A DNA stretch of 64,000 nucleotides, from contig JAEBUN010000019.1 in assembly GCA_023014365.1 (NCBI GenBank), positions 918,071-982,070 of the forward strand, in the 5' to 3' direction. The position numbers and the translations under genes were made by a program. The stretch is from Lepiota brunneoincarnata. Lineage: Eukaryota > Basidiomycota > Agaricomycetes > Agaricales > Agaricaceae. Positions 52,682 to 64,000 of this stretch are shown here, piece after piece. The notes below the pieces were generated by a model. The model saw nothing but the letters and a program-made list of their open reading frames with translations, searched no databases and was not told the DNA's origin. Each line of letters starts with the position of its first letter. Position 1 is the first letter of the stretch.

Positions 52682-55571
52682 TCACTTGTTGAGATTAAGG
52701 CTGAGGACCTTGTCTTTGAGGATAGTGGGATAGCTGTTCATGAGATGAGCAAGAGCACGGAGGTCCTCCTGGTCCAAGAGAGCAATGGTAATTTTGGGCT
52801 AAACAGAGAAGAATAAGGGACGGCTCGACACAGGGAACAAAACTAGCGACTCACAGCGCCCTTGACTCCGAAGGACTTGATAACCTTGAACCTGGGTGGA
52901 TAAAGGTAGTGAGCATCCTCTATCCCATCTTGTAGTAAGCAAACTTACAACTTATCGCCAAGCTGCTGCTTCTGCTGTTGAATGGGCTTATCGCGCAAGC
53001 TATCAACAAATTCGTCGGTAGCCCGAACCACAAGAGCATCAGCCTTGGGTACAGGCAAAGCGGCATTCGGGTCTGACGCAAGCTTGAGAATCTCAGTAGC
53101 GGGCAATTTGGCCAGAGATGCAACAGAATATGCCGAAGTCGGGCCGGAAGGTGTCGCTGGCATGGGTGAGGCTGCTGCAGAACCGCCCCGAGAAGAAAGA
53201 TCAGGTGTCCTTGGTGACTCCTCCACTCTTGGCACAATCTTCCTGGCCTGGGGGGTGACTGGAGGTGAAGGTTTAGCCGCCGATTCGATGGGCGGGGAAT
53301 TTCCACTGTCATCACTTTCCAACACCATTTTTGCATCCACCAGTTTCGCGCGGAGAACCTCGGAATTGAATAAACACATGGCACGCTCTCGTTTCGGCAA
53401 ACTCATGAGGAGGTCAGTAAGCTCGGATTGATGAGCGCGTTCAAGCTTGCAAATAGCATTATAGATCCTCTCTCTCTCGGATAGCGGAGGGATAGACCCC
53501 GAAGGAGACGAGGTCCGAGGAGGAGTGGACAGGGCGGCGTTGACGGAAATGGGAGTGGATGGGTGTTCTGGTGCACTTGCGGTGGCATCGGGATTAGTAA
53601 GAAGCGAATCTTGGGATGCGGCCGCAGAGGGCGCGGGTGAATCTGAGGGAGGCGAGGAACTGGTGGATTGTGGCTTCGAGTTCTTCGCCTTCCAAGAATC
53701 CACATGTTCCTTCAGTCGGACAGGGTCTTCAATGATTTGGAGAACCTCGCTCAGGGAGGCTGTCACAAGAGACTCCACAAGTGCATCGATATCGCCCGAG
53801 GGCACAATGTCTAGTGACCTCACACGGCGCATGAGCTCCCCAGTCAAAACCTCCTTGCGTACAACAGGAGTCAACGAGGAGAGGTCGTCATAGCGTATAG
53901 GTATGTTAAGCGTGCCTGAAAGTGCAGCCTGTTGTCTGTTAACTAGATGAAGCACGAGATTCATCTGGCACGACTCACATTGAAGTAGCTCCCTGAACCA
54001 CGCCTTCCTCTCTCAGGGCGATCTTTGTAGTTGGTCTTGGGTGATCCGAGAACAGATGGACGTGTACGCGGACTGGACCAACCGACGAGTGTCTCTCCTG
54101 CTTCACTAGCCGCTGGGCTGGTTGCTCCGCTGGAACCCCTTGGATGGCCATTGTGTCCTCCATATCGCTGGGCGAGTTTCTCCTGCCGGAGTTGTTTAGG
54201 TTCATGTAGGCGAACAACAACCTGCTTGGAACCCAGTTGGGCTCCATTCATAGCATGCATGGCCGCAGAGGCTGTTGATTGAATTTAGATTGCTGGTCGG
54301 ATATGTTTGATATACACAGTACAGACCTTGTTCAGGTGTTTGGAACGAGACGAAGCCAAAACCCCGACTTTCGCCACTCTCGTTTCTCATCACTCGAGCA
54401 CTATCGTGGAATTAGTACTTTGCTCTTAGCATAATATCACAAGACAAACCTAACGATTTGACCGAACTATGCATTTGATTGTTACTCGATATCATAGTGG
54501 CAGATAGGGGCTCTCTCACCTGACGGAAATGAGTAAAAAGCCCATTTGAGTCGATCTCAGGATCAAGGTTCTGCACCGTGTCGTGTAAGAGTCGTGTTCC
54601 GATGCCAACTACCACCTCTTACCTTGCAGAAGAGATTACAAGGATCAATCAGTCCGCTGTGGCTACTTGATCCCGGGCCGCTTAACGGCGCCAACTGAAC
54701 TTGTTGACCTGGGCCATGAAGGAAAGGACCGGGGGATCGAACAGGGTAGGGCGCAGCGCCAGGAGGCGAATACTATAGCATCAGGTTGAGGGTTAGAGCA
54801 TTAAATAAGCCCGGCACGCGACAGAACCCACCTGAGGTGGATAGGGACTGAATTGCGGGCTAGCAGGGACGAAGCTAGGAGCAGCCGCATTGAAGTCAGC
54901 CACTGTGCCACTAGCCTTCCTCGGTGTATAGACCTGAACGGCAATGTTCTGCCCATCTACATCCGCACAATGCATCGCTTCCTCCGCATGGCGTGCGTCT
55001 TCCTCGCTCCAAAACTCCACCACTCCTGTGTCTGGGCCAAATTGGGTATGGGCGCGCACGGAGGCTAAGGCTCCGAAAGGTCGGAAAAGATCGTAGAGCT
55101 GCGAGTCTGTGTACCCTGGAGGTAGGTACTTAACCAAGCGAGGATGCGCAGTCGGGGCCGGAAGAGGCGCCGGTGGGTTGAAAGGCGAGAGGACGAGGGA
55201 CACAGGAGGTTGGAGGTCCGGAATTGAACGCGCTTGAAGGATAGCTAAAGCCTTCTCAGCTGGACGTAGAAGGTCAGTTGAGTTGAGAAACACGTGTAGA
55301 ACGTGCTACCCGGCGTGATAGAGGAAAGCATACCTTTGTCCAGGTATTTGAATTCAATCGTGCCCGAGAGTGGATTGTTGGATCCATCACGGGGAATTCT
55401 GGGTCTAAAAGGACCGCAATTTATGAATGCAGCAACTATGCTTTCATCGGTGACATAGGGTGGGATATTGGAGATGTAGAGGAGAGGTTCATGAAGGTAT
55501 GGGTGTGGCTGAGGCCCATGGAACCCAGAGTCTTGATGGTAGTCGTAAGGGTGATCCATCGCGATAGACAT
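52682..55571 (-). CDS. rrm4: Rrm4-like RNA-binding protein: three RRMs and MLLE repeats
   Basis: Starts MSIAMDHPYDYHQDSG (55571). RRM1 has LLYISNIPPYVTDESIV; RRM2 has RLVKYLPPGYTDSQLYDLF and TGVVEFWSEEDARHAEEAMH; RRM3 has NLFCKNLDPEIDSNGLFTHF and ESRGFGFVSFQTPEQA (RNP1). After a Ser/Pro linker come helical blocks: SLTPVVRKEVLTGELMRRVR, then IYNAICKLERAHQSELTDLL, and a canonical PABC/MLLE at the end with QQQKQQLGDKLFKVIKSF and LDQEDLRALAHLMNSYPTIL, stopping at 52682. This order is that of Ustilago Rrm4, which carries mRNA on moving endosomes by binding PAM2 motifs through MLLE. Introns are short, one exon being only 17 bases (TTCGGTCAAATCGTTAG, about 54460). Orthology is inferred from architecture. 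Confidence 0.82.
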
Positions 55572-55804
55572 CGATAATCTGCGGAACTCAAGAGCCCGAG
55601 GAGAGGAACACGGCGGCTGGCGCGCGCTGGGGTGTTCCAAGACAGGAATGGCCTGACGACAACGGCCTCGTCGAGGATAGAGACGAGAACAACACAAAAA
55701 GTTCAAAGCTATTATGTTGCTTATGTAATATCCTCTCAGCTGATTGTCGCGCTACCAATCAATTGCCAAAAAGTCTATAGTCTTCTAGGATGTTCATAAC
55801 TTCA

Positions 55805-56321
55805 TTACTCCCTTCCACAAATACAATAAATTATCCTTCTTGTTTCATTCCTCTTTCCACAACGTTTCACTGAAGAAGACATTGTCAGATGTCGGTGGAG
55901 AATTACCAAGCGATAACGTACAGGATGCCGCCGACGAGCAGATATGCTATGTGTACGACGATGCAGTCGCACAAATTCTTGGTCGGTTGTTACATGTCGT
56001 CCATTTTCAAAAGCGAGTAAGCTTCGAATATATGCCATTATGCTATAAAGAGCCATGATCAGGAAGGTCACAAGTAACCCGGATAGGAGCTCACCTCAAA
56101 CGAGGCTGGTGTTGACAATTACTCGAAGGACCGGGATTTTCAATTGCTTGCGTATCGTCAAAGGTCGTAGGAGTCGTCAAGATATCAAATGACGGTAGCG
56201 CTTGTGGGTTCACATTGAAAACCGTCCGCACAACATCACTGGCTTCGCCACCCAACGGAGCAGCTGCGACGAGCGCAAAGAACGTCGCAAGCAGCGCAAC
56301 GAAGTAGAACCGCAAGTACAT
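55805..56321 (-). CDS. Small secreted protein, unknown
   Basis: MYLRFYFVALLATFFALVAA at 56321 is a strong signal peptide with a likely cut after APLGG-type sequence, followed by DVVRTVFNVNPQALPSFDIL. The first exon runs to about 56095. A GTGAGC donor there can join an AG at about 56020, giving a basic Arg-rich second part to a stop at 55805. Up to that donor the protein has a single Cys. No known domain. It is convergent with nothing and lies about 230 bases upstream of the Rrm4-like gene. Could be an effector-like or wall protein; that is guesswork. Confidence 0.42.
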
Positions 56322-57266
56322 TCTCCGTCGTGGTTTCCTTTGTAATATCTTCAAGGAGGGGAGGGGCTGTGATGTGTGCGGGAGATGTCGCAGATACCTG
56401 CCAGTGGATATATACGCAGCAGCAGGATCAATCAGCGTCCAAGAACCGCAAGACTCGAGCCAACTCGAGCGGATTGCGTTTCGAAGCAAGGTGGTTCCTA
56501 GTTCAACTCCGAGCCAAGTTCCCCGCGGAAATGGAAAGCTGCTAACAGCGGGGAATCACAGAAGAGGCTTTTCGAACGAGGTTATCGGGCTTATATGCGC
56601 CTCGGAATGCCCTTGGAGAAACGAGGGAGACGGTCCTACTTATGGCGCCGCCCCACCACTCGGTATACCAGACATGGACACATTTAATGATAGGCATTTT
56701 TAGAATTGTATCCAAGTCAGATGCTGTGGCCCTCCCATGATGAGCGATATCTGCAACGGACGTATGTCCAGTGGATTCTATGGTCACCAATGATTTAACG
56801 GTGATGACAAGTGCAACGATCAAATATCCGAGCCGACATTGGCTTACCAGGGTTTCGTGCGAATCACCGTCTTATGTTTGGCCGTCCTGTCTACATGGGG
56901 TTTCATGTTTCCCAAACTTATAAATCCAAGTAATTAAGAAGACAACTCGAGCTGGGACAAGGATAAGCTCGAATGCAGAGCTTATTCATGATGAGACATT
57001 ACCATTTGTCGTTCAAACAACGCCTTTGAGGATGTTTGAGAGCGCGTCACAATTCTAATTGGGCAATCGAGCGCGAACGCCACATCAACCAGGGGTCTTA
57101 CCTCCGACCGATGGCAACGGTTTATTTGAGACACAATGGGCGACATCAGTTCAGGGTGTCTCAGTAACATGACACCGGGCGACGTAGCCAGGCGGGCTCA
57201 TCCATAATCAGATACAACCAAGAATCACAGGCGGGCACGGAGGCAGTGCTAAGGGGCAGGTTGTAT
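56322..57266. other. Spacer, no gene supported
   Basis: Upstream region of the small secreted protein and the 3' end of mad3. The frames at 56374-56703 (plus) and 56823-56542 (minus) have no recognisable domain. Confidence 0.4.
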
Positions 57267-58765
57267 TCAGGCGTCATCTACCATCTGCGCATCGGGATAG
57301 TTCTTTAGGGGATCCTTCCTCAAAGCTTCCGCCTCTGAAGTAGGGGTGGGTGCCTTCAACCCGGCCTTTTTAACCTTGATGACGGAATCCGTCACCGGGT
57401 TTGCGGGTGATGCAATCGCGGCCGTCTAAAAATGAGGATCCATGAACCCAGGAACACGGACACATAATGTGAATCCCATACCCCATCCTTAAACGGCGCG
57501 AACTCCGGAGTTGCGGGAGGTACCGCGGATACACCACTTTCTTGTCCGTCAATAAATGGCACAAAGGAACTCTTCGCCGGGGTTTTTGGAATCAATGCCG
57601 AAGACTTTGATGGTAGAATAGCAGGCGGTGGCATCTCCTCCGGACTAGGATCACGATACACGGCGATTTTGGAGGCGACAGCGGAACTGGAGGAGGCAAC
57701 GCGTTTGCTGCGACCAGGCTGCTTCAGCGTTGTTCCGGCGAGTTTCTTGACCTCTGGAACGTTCTCTTTGATTCTAGTTTTACGGGTTCCCAGATCCTGC
57801 CATGTATCAGCTGATGACTCTACAGCCTGCGATTCGGCGCCTGTAAGGTCAACAAAGATTTGTAGTTTGGAGTTCGACGATGAGGTCATAGGGACAGAAT
57901 TGGATAAACTGCGCGTCGATGCTTGAGCTCTGGAGGAGGATGAAGAGGAAGTAGAGGGAGCGGAAGACTTGAGTGATGTTGTTGCGAGAGCCGTTCTTGG
58001 CTTCTGGGAAGTAGTGGTGATGGTTGGAGGTGGAAGCATGAGGTTGCTCATCATCCGCTTCTGGAAATCATTATACCGTTCTTGCAGATGTTCAAGAGGG
58101 GTAGCTCGTCTGGCAATGCCCAGGTTGTAGGCTCCATCTGCCTCCTTGCGGCTAGGCGGCTGGTTAGGCAGTGAATGAACGCGCTGGATATGGACTCACC
58201 GGCCATCCCTCTCAAGCACCGCAGCGTATTCTTCGTACAGAAGCGCGAAGCTCGCCCCGATCTCATTTGCAATCAAGAATTTATAGATGATCACAGGCTT
58301 TTCGACGTAGCTGGCATATAGCAACCATAGTTTCAGGTATTTGATATCTCCTCTCCACTTTCCTCCCTTGTGATCTTTCAATACGCGGGTGGCTTCCTCT
58401 AACAGCTCAAGAAGACCTGATTCGGCGCTATGGCCTTGAGGATAATTATCAAGTGTCCAGTTTACGAATTGCCAGTATGCCTCGAGAGCGTCTCCATCCT
58501 CGTCGTCCAAGACTATCTCTATATTGATCCGTAGACGATTGCGAGTAGCAGAGAGCTTTGCCTCGCGCTTGCGGCATGTGGGGTTGCGAGGACGGCGGAG
58601 GAGCGCAGTTACGAGTCGGCCTGTTCCAAGAGGCTGGACGTTTTCCTTTGCGGCCTCAAGGACATCACAGTCGACCACTGCTGTATCGTTGTCTTGGAAT
58701 ATGTCAATCGTGCCCTTCTGATAGCATGTCGAAGGAACGGGAGCTTTCTGAGAAGTGGCGATCAA
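57267..58765 (-). CDS. mad3: Spindle checkpoint protein Mad3 (BubR1-like, no kinase)
   Basis: Three exons (58765-58200, 58151-57482, 57425-57267) give 464 residues. A first KEN box is in AAKENVQPLGTGR (near residue 38), followed by the Mad3/Bub1 homology region, a TPR-like helical domain: AYWQFVNWTLDNYPQG, LLELLEEATRVLKD, YLKLWLLYASYVEKP and the ALLYEEYAAVLERDGR...YNDFQKRM end. A Ser/Thr-rich stretch leads to a second KEN in TRIKENVPEVKKLAG. Two KEN boxes and no kinase domain are the pattern of fungal Mad3, which joins Mad2-Bub3-Cdc20 to hold back the anaphase-promoting complex. The C-terminus ends in DAQMVDDA. A leading exon upstream (ending KIIDTEHVV) cannot be excluded. Confidence 0.87.
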
Positions 58766-59251
58766 TTCTGAGATTCAATACTTGATAAATATCACAGGAG
58801 CGCGTTCTACATACCTCACCACGTGTTCGGTGTCGATGATCTTTGGCCCTTTAGCCTTAAAGTTAGTGTGCGAAACCGACTGAGAGCCCGTGACCAGGGA
58901 TCCTGCCAGTCCTGTAGTGCTGCTCCCTAAACAACCTCCGTCACCCCTTCCAACATGAAGAGGGTTCGGCAACTGTTTCCAACGACCCGAATGAAACCAC
59001 ACCAGTGTGTCTAGCAATGGGACGCCACCTTGAATTCTGCCCACTTTTGCACCCTCCGCAGAAGGAAACTCCGGGGAAGAGGAACATGGAACACGTCGAT
59101 CGAGTGGCTCTGGGTTCAAATCAAAGGCGACTTGGTGAGGGCGCTGGACAGGACGAATCCGACGTCAGCGCAAGGAAACCCCGTCTGATGACAGCCTCGA
59201 TGATGTAGTCCCCGCACCCGATTCCAGTACTTCGAGCCCAAAGCCACCTCA

Positions 59252-62071
59252 ATGGTGGTAGCATGGCCCCATTCTCACCAAAAGAAACTACGTATACCGC
59301 TGACGGGCGGTACGGGTGACAAGAGCGACACTCAAAAGACTGAAGAGCCCCCAGCCAAAAGAACGAAACTTGACGACGCTCCTGGCGTCGACTCAATTCA
59401 AGAGAATATCATTCCCAAGCCTTCCCCAATCACTTGTCTTCCCTGGAGATTCTTGCAGAAATCCTGTTACTCACTGCGATGCCCCGGCGATTTGCTCGCC
59501 GTCGCCCGAACGTGTAAAGCGCTCTGTGTGCAGCTCTTGAGCCCAGATGCCAGCTTTATCTGGAAAAAAACCAGGATTGCAGTCGAACTTCCTGGCCCGG
59601 AAGCATTCGACGGGACAATGGAGGACAACGGACCAAGTACAAGCACGACCGGGGTCAAGTGCTTCATTGGGAGAGAAGCTGCTTATGCGGCTTTCATTTT
59701 CGATGGTGGCATTTGTGAGGTAAGATAATAAACACCCTGCTCATAGTGACCCCTGATATTCTCCTCCCAGTCATGTGGAGAGGAGACAAAAAGGAAGTAT
59801 TTGTCTTTTTCATTGAGGCTGCGAACATGCGAGAACGTGGGTGGCCTTGATTGTCGTATCATTCCCGTGCAGACAATGACGATTCGGATTAGGCGGATTG
59901 TATTCGGGCGATCAAGTTCGTAGCTTTCAGGATGATGGAACGCGTCGGATTCTCACCTTGTCGACAGAAAGCAGCTACTGAACGAGACAAAGGACTATGC
60001 AGATAACGGCAGTTGGTCTACTGTTCCAGTTGTAGAATCATCCTCGCTATTGCCAGGTAAGCCACTCTGTGGCTCGGATGAGACAAAAACGATTGAATCT
60101 TCCAAAAGCACACTTAGCTGGCTCGCCCACAACATGTACACGCAGGCACATTCACGCGCTTTGCCACAGAATACTAATTAAGGGAACATCCAGGGCCTCG
60201 TATCATAAAGGCATCAAGGCCGAACCTTGTAATAGCGGCTGTCCAGAAGTATGCGAATCGAGGGCAGGAGGTCCGTTTCCGAACCCTCAACACATCTGTT
60301 TTACTCATCGCGAGAACCTAGGAAATTGACTGTGCCCTCACACGGAACAATGCGTGGATGCAGGTGACTTAAACTCGACACAGTTGCATGATGGATGCTG
60401 ACCCCCTCAGCTTTGTGTTGCTTTGGTTCTCTGGAGAAACTCCTGGGAGACCGCGCTTCGTGTTGTGAAGGATGCCAATAAAGCTAGGTAGCGAATCTCA
60501 CGTTCTTCTACTTGATAATCTAATGGGTTTCAGGGCCTCGGTGTTCGCTAACAAGGAGGGTTGGGTCTACTCGGATATCCTTGAAACCACTTCCTACATC
60601 AATTTTTCCGAGGGAAAACTCAAATGGCGCGAAAATACGACGATGGCAGGTCAGTGTCTATGCCCAGCGGCTCGGAGTTCCTTTGCTGACTCCTTATTGC
60701 TGTTTGTAGAACTAGAGGAACTACGGCCTACGATCGCGAAAGAGCTTTATCACCTTCGGGAAAAGAGAACCCGGAAAGAGATGACGAGAATCCGGGAGGC
60801 AAATCGAAATGATATATGGAAATTCTACCAAAAACTCATGTCGAAACCCGATAAATACCCCTTTCTACCCCCATTTTCCACCTTCTTGAAACTACCCGCA
60901 ATCGAGCTTCTTCAATCTTCCGACCTAGTTGCTGCAAAAATAGGGGTTAAAACCGTCGTCGCCGGGGATTCATTCACGAACAAGATGATCAAGCAGCAGA
61001 TCGAGCAATGGGTTGAGCAGGCAAAACATGACCTATTGGACAGTTTGGGCTGCGGCAAAGAGTGGAACGAGATGGTCCCAGCACTCCAAATGCCGCACCC
61101 AGTTTTGCGTTTGGACGCGAGATGGAATTGTCGGGTTTGCATCAAGTGGAGAAGAAATACGAGATGGATGGGTGTCTAGACTTTGCTGGAGTCTGTAGGC
61201 ATGAATGTAAAGTAAAGGAGGGTAAGAGCCGTCGAAAAGGAACAGCGAAACCTTGGCAGGCAACTAATTTCGTCAGGGATGAACGAGTGAGCATTTGTAA
61301 CACTCTTATCCTGGGTTTTCTGATGGAAATTAGGCATGTGCTGTCGTGAGGACGTGTTTCGACCGCGTAGATTTGAAGATGGGGGAGCTGGGAAAGATTA
61401 CCAGTCTTTTTAAGAACACCATCTGGATTTGCGAATCTTGTAACCCACATCTTTTGGTACGCGCGGAGAGTCTCGTAAGCATTCTGCTCCCTCCGCTTTG
61501 ATAGACTCGTTGGACTCACCTCCAGTTCCTCAATCACCTAGATTGGTCATTCTCACCGCCACGCAAACCTCATGGAAATCGGATGTCTATTATCCGGGAG
61601 CACCGCCCCCCCATGGCCCAATACCTTTGGTCTCACGCAGTGGCTACTATCGGGCAAAAAAGACTCTGCAAAATGGGTGGAGAAGAGCATCTACGCCTGC
61701 AGGCACTGCCACAGAACGAAAGGCCAATCCCGCATTCAAGAAAAGCATGATAACGACAATTCAAACGGCCCCGAATTGGTAGAACAGAAAGCCCCTGATC
61801 AGGAAACGAACAAGACTGAGAAACATACGGAACAATGCAATTCGAAGAAAGCAAGAGGGAAAGACTCGAACAGGTTTCACTTGAACGGCCTCCGGTCCCA
61901 CCTCAGCTCTAAGTATGTCCCACGAATGATCAAATAGCGTCTCGCCTAACCGTATCTCCTACGAAGGCACAAAATTCATCAGATTCGCGATGAAGATTAT
62001 TATTGTTCCGAGCTGGTTCCCTACGACGGGTTTGCCCTGATCAATGCAATGCTGTCCTCCGGCTGGACATA
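59252..62071 (+). pseudogene. F-box-type protein, probably frame-shifted
   Basis: The F-box is split over two frames at about 59445-59520: SLEILAEILLLTA in one and PGDLLAVARTCKALCVQLL in the other, then SPDASFIWKKTRIAVELP. Further exons give AYAAFIFDGGICE and SCGEETKR, then from 60540 ELRPTIAKELYHLREKRTRK and related helical repeats, HPVLRLDARWNCRVCI (a Cys pair), GVCRHECKVKEGKSRRKGT, WICESCNPHLL, and a Cys/His end HQIRDEDYYCSELVPYDGFA at about 61960-62050. F-box proteins choose substrates for SCF ubiquitin ligases; this arrangement is a large family in some Agaricomycetes. The frame break in the F-box is within one exon, so it is either an inactive copy or a sequence error. Confidence 0.55.
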
Positions 62072-62909
62072 GAACATCCTCGGAGCAATTCTAAACAACG
62101 GTGATTAGGGGCTCATAGTGCAGCGCCGTGCTGCGAAGGGAAAAGCGTACATTACATATGATTGTATACTATTCCAAGGAGATTGCTCTAAACCCTCGGT
62201 GTCACCTCAAATCAGATCACATGCACCCTGATAAATATCAAGGTTGGTCGCTTAATCAGAGCTTCCACTGGTGCTCCTCGTGGTTATGCCTGCAATGAAC
62301 AATTATCCAGGATTCGCCTGTCTTGTCCTTACCCACAGAAATGCTTCCAGTGCTTCAACTCCGCTTCGACTCTTGTTAGCAGCTACATCATCGCTAGCTT
62401 ACCCATAGAGGACCTGCCCAAGTGCCGCGGAAGACCGTGACGAAATTTCCCCATCCCTACCCACTCAATACTTCACATTCCTCGCATCCGAGTACGTACT
62501 AATGGCTCGTTCTTCTCACACTAGATCAATCGTTGTTGAAAGTTTCTCCTTGTGTAAAAGTGCCCAGCTCTAATTCATTCTTTGGGCCGGGAGATGGAAG
62601 ACGCCGGTGCGCCCGATGCTCCAGAGATACGCCTTCGACTCTGTTGACCAAAAAAAATTCATGACTTGCCTATTCACGTCAGGCACACAAAGACCATGGA
62701 AACTGAAGAGCTCGAAATTGTCATCTGTTGTCCTGGTTTACGTACATATTGCTTTCGACTCGAAACAGTTGGAAACCACCGGATACCCCTATGGCCCAAA
62801 TTTACACGTACATGGTCTTTGTTGTACAAATTCCGTAGCGCCGATTAGTAAAGAAGGTTACGAAGGCCAGGCTAACCAAGCAAGTAAGCTGTGAGGGCAG
62901 TCAAGGCAA
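62072..62909. other. Spacer, no gene supported
   Basis: The 95-codon plus-strand frame at 62607-62894 shows no domain. The region lies between two convergent gene ends. Confidence 0.4.
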
Positions 62910-64000
62910 TCACTGGAACGCCAATTTCCAAGCAATGGGCCCGGTTAGTATTGCTATCGCTGGCACCCGCAGTGGAATTAGAGGGAGAGGGGGCCAAGGG
63001 AGAGGGAGGGCAGTTGAGGAAGAGGCTGTCGAGGAAGAGGCTGTTGTAGAGGGAGGAGCTAGAGTGGATGTGATAACGGGTGCAGTAGAGGAGATTGCAG
63101 CACTCGCGCTGCCCACCTCGACTTGGATGTAGTTAGCCTAGACAAAAAGTTGTCGAGAACGGGAGGAGCCAAAGACAATTTCAACTCACGGCAACAAGAT
63201 CACCTAGGTGGGATTCCTGGGTACAGGATATTTCATTCATAAGGACCTCAGCAACTTAGAAAGAATGAGCACGTACAGCCACAAAGGCAGTCCAGTTCAT
63301 AGGAGCTACAGGCAAGCCGGGCCGAGAGAATTGAGCCGGAGGGGCGAAGTCTGGGGGTTGCTCGTAGATGACGATGACATAACTGAGGGGAGAGATGGGT
63401 CATTTCCAAGCATTTTGAATAAGCACAGGTATGACTAGCCGGTGAGGTCCAGAACCAGAACCAGGGTTGGGACCAGTGTAAGGTGTGATGGTTGTTGCTG
63501 AGGCGTTACTGACGGTCGAGTCTGCGGCATACGTGCGAGAGCGGAGGTATGCATGAAGTCAAGCAAGGCAAGTGCATCGTTATGCTTACTTTGGAGGATA
63601 GTTACATTGAACAGGAGCCAATGACGGTTCGTACCAATGGAGATAATGACCTCAGGAGCACCCGCATCCATCATAGCCAGGACGAATGGGCCGTCCAATG
63701 GGGCTGAAGATTGAAGTGACATACTGGGGGTCCGTGCAACCTCTGAACATGATTGTTTTTCCCTCGTTCGATCTGAACGAAAAAGATTCGAACGCACGCT
63801 GTCTGCCAAAACTTTCGCCTGGGTCGATATTTCCTGTGTCTGTTTATCATTGAGTTGCTGGGAAATGGCGGGATTACTACAATGCTTACTATTGAAATTA
63901 ACATCGAGGATGCCCTTCGGTTTAAAAGAAGGGAGGAAGTCCGGGACGATGTGCGATTGGTTGAAGTGAGCCTCAATGACCTCAAGTTCGAAGTCGAAGT
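62910..64000 (-). CDS. PEBP-like secreted protein, 5' end beyond the window
   Basis: The minus-strand exons read EAHFNQSHIVPDFLPSFKPK and GILDVNFNS, then PLDGPFVLAMMDAGAPE (the place of the DPDAP ligand motif), NRHWLLFNVTI, TITPYTGPNPGSGSGPHR (GxHR motif), YVIVIYEQPPDFAPPAQFSR, ESHLGDLVAANYIQVEVG, and a Ser/Thr-rich tail ending in a hydrophobic stretch before KLAFQ (TGA at 62910-62912). This is the phosphatidylethanolamine-binding protein fold in the secreted fungal form, related to carboxypeptidase Y inhibitors. The tail could be a GPI-anchor signal. The start and the signal peptide are beyond the right edge. Asp-Pro of the first motif is changed to Asp-Ala. Confidence 0.75.

Noticed and set aside
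52982..53893. Long plus-strand frames of 149 and 122 codons
   Set aside because: They are opposite to the Rrm4-like exons, whose domains are clear.
58775..59119. 114-codon minus-strand frame as a separate gene upstream of mad3
   Set aside because: No domain. Its last part (KIIDTEHVV before a GT) could be a leading mad3 exon, but Mad3 already has a usual N-terminus without it.

Overview
The window looks like a contig from a basidiomycete fungus, most likely an Agaricomycete. The evidence is the short introns (about 47-75 bases), a tandem class I hydrophobin array, fungal-type Ty3 and Tc1 elements, an F-box family and a multi-pass membrane-protein family of mushroom-type fungi, and an Rrm4-like mRNA transport protein. 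Element style and intron size are compatible with Rhizoctonia/Ceratobasidium, but that is an inference. The window splits at about 26.8 kb into a repeat island and a gene-rich arm.

Repeat island (1-26.8 kb). Nested and mostly broken elements: the end of a Ty3 chromodomain element (1-3426) holding a solo LTR (218-559); a Ty3 gag/protease fragment (3919-5153); a second Ty3 type with leader repeats and a gag start (5154-8326); a 5'-cut LINE on the minus strand (8327-10976); and a Ty3 element with LTR, gag and protease (10977-16365). Inside that last gag sits a complete small LTR retrotransposon (13244-15200) whose only ORF encodes a KH RNA-binding domain. A Tc1 element with about 210-base inverted repeats follows (17983-20289), split by a 698-base solo LTR. 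A RecQ-like helicase relic comes next (about 21050-23018), split by a second copy of that LTR, then a second Tc1 transposase relic and further LTR pieces. Target-site duplications let the insertion order be read. Divergence between LTR pairs is rich in, or entirely, CpG to TpG/CpA change.

Gene arm (26.8-64 kb). An NADH:flavin oxidoreductase (minus); four tandem class I hydrophobins (plus), the fourth with a one-base shift; two tandem Gly/His-rich CsbD-like proteins (minus), the second truncated; a TENA/THI-4-type protein (minus); mitochondrial ribosomal protein mL59 (plus); a Yra1/Aly mRNA export adaptor (plus); tRNA-Ile(AAU) (minus); the WD40 protein Aip1 (minus); three full-length copies and one fragment of a multi-pass membrane-protein family (minus); a duplicated 5' piece of aip1; an Rrm4-like protein with three RRMs and C-terminal MLLE-type repeats (minus); a small secreted protein; Mad3 with two KEN boxes (minus); an F-box-type gene, probably frame-shifted (plus); and a PEBP-like secreted protein running off the right edge (minus).

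The genes are ordinary eukaryotic single units, not operons. Local tandem duplication, with later decay of some copies, is the main force shaping the gene arm. The most interesting item is the KH-domain LTR retrotransposon, which also carries a Tf1/sushi-like self-priming signature: ten bases just after its 5' LTR are complementary to the LTR segment expected to form the 5' end of its RNA.
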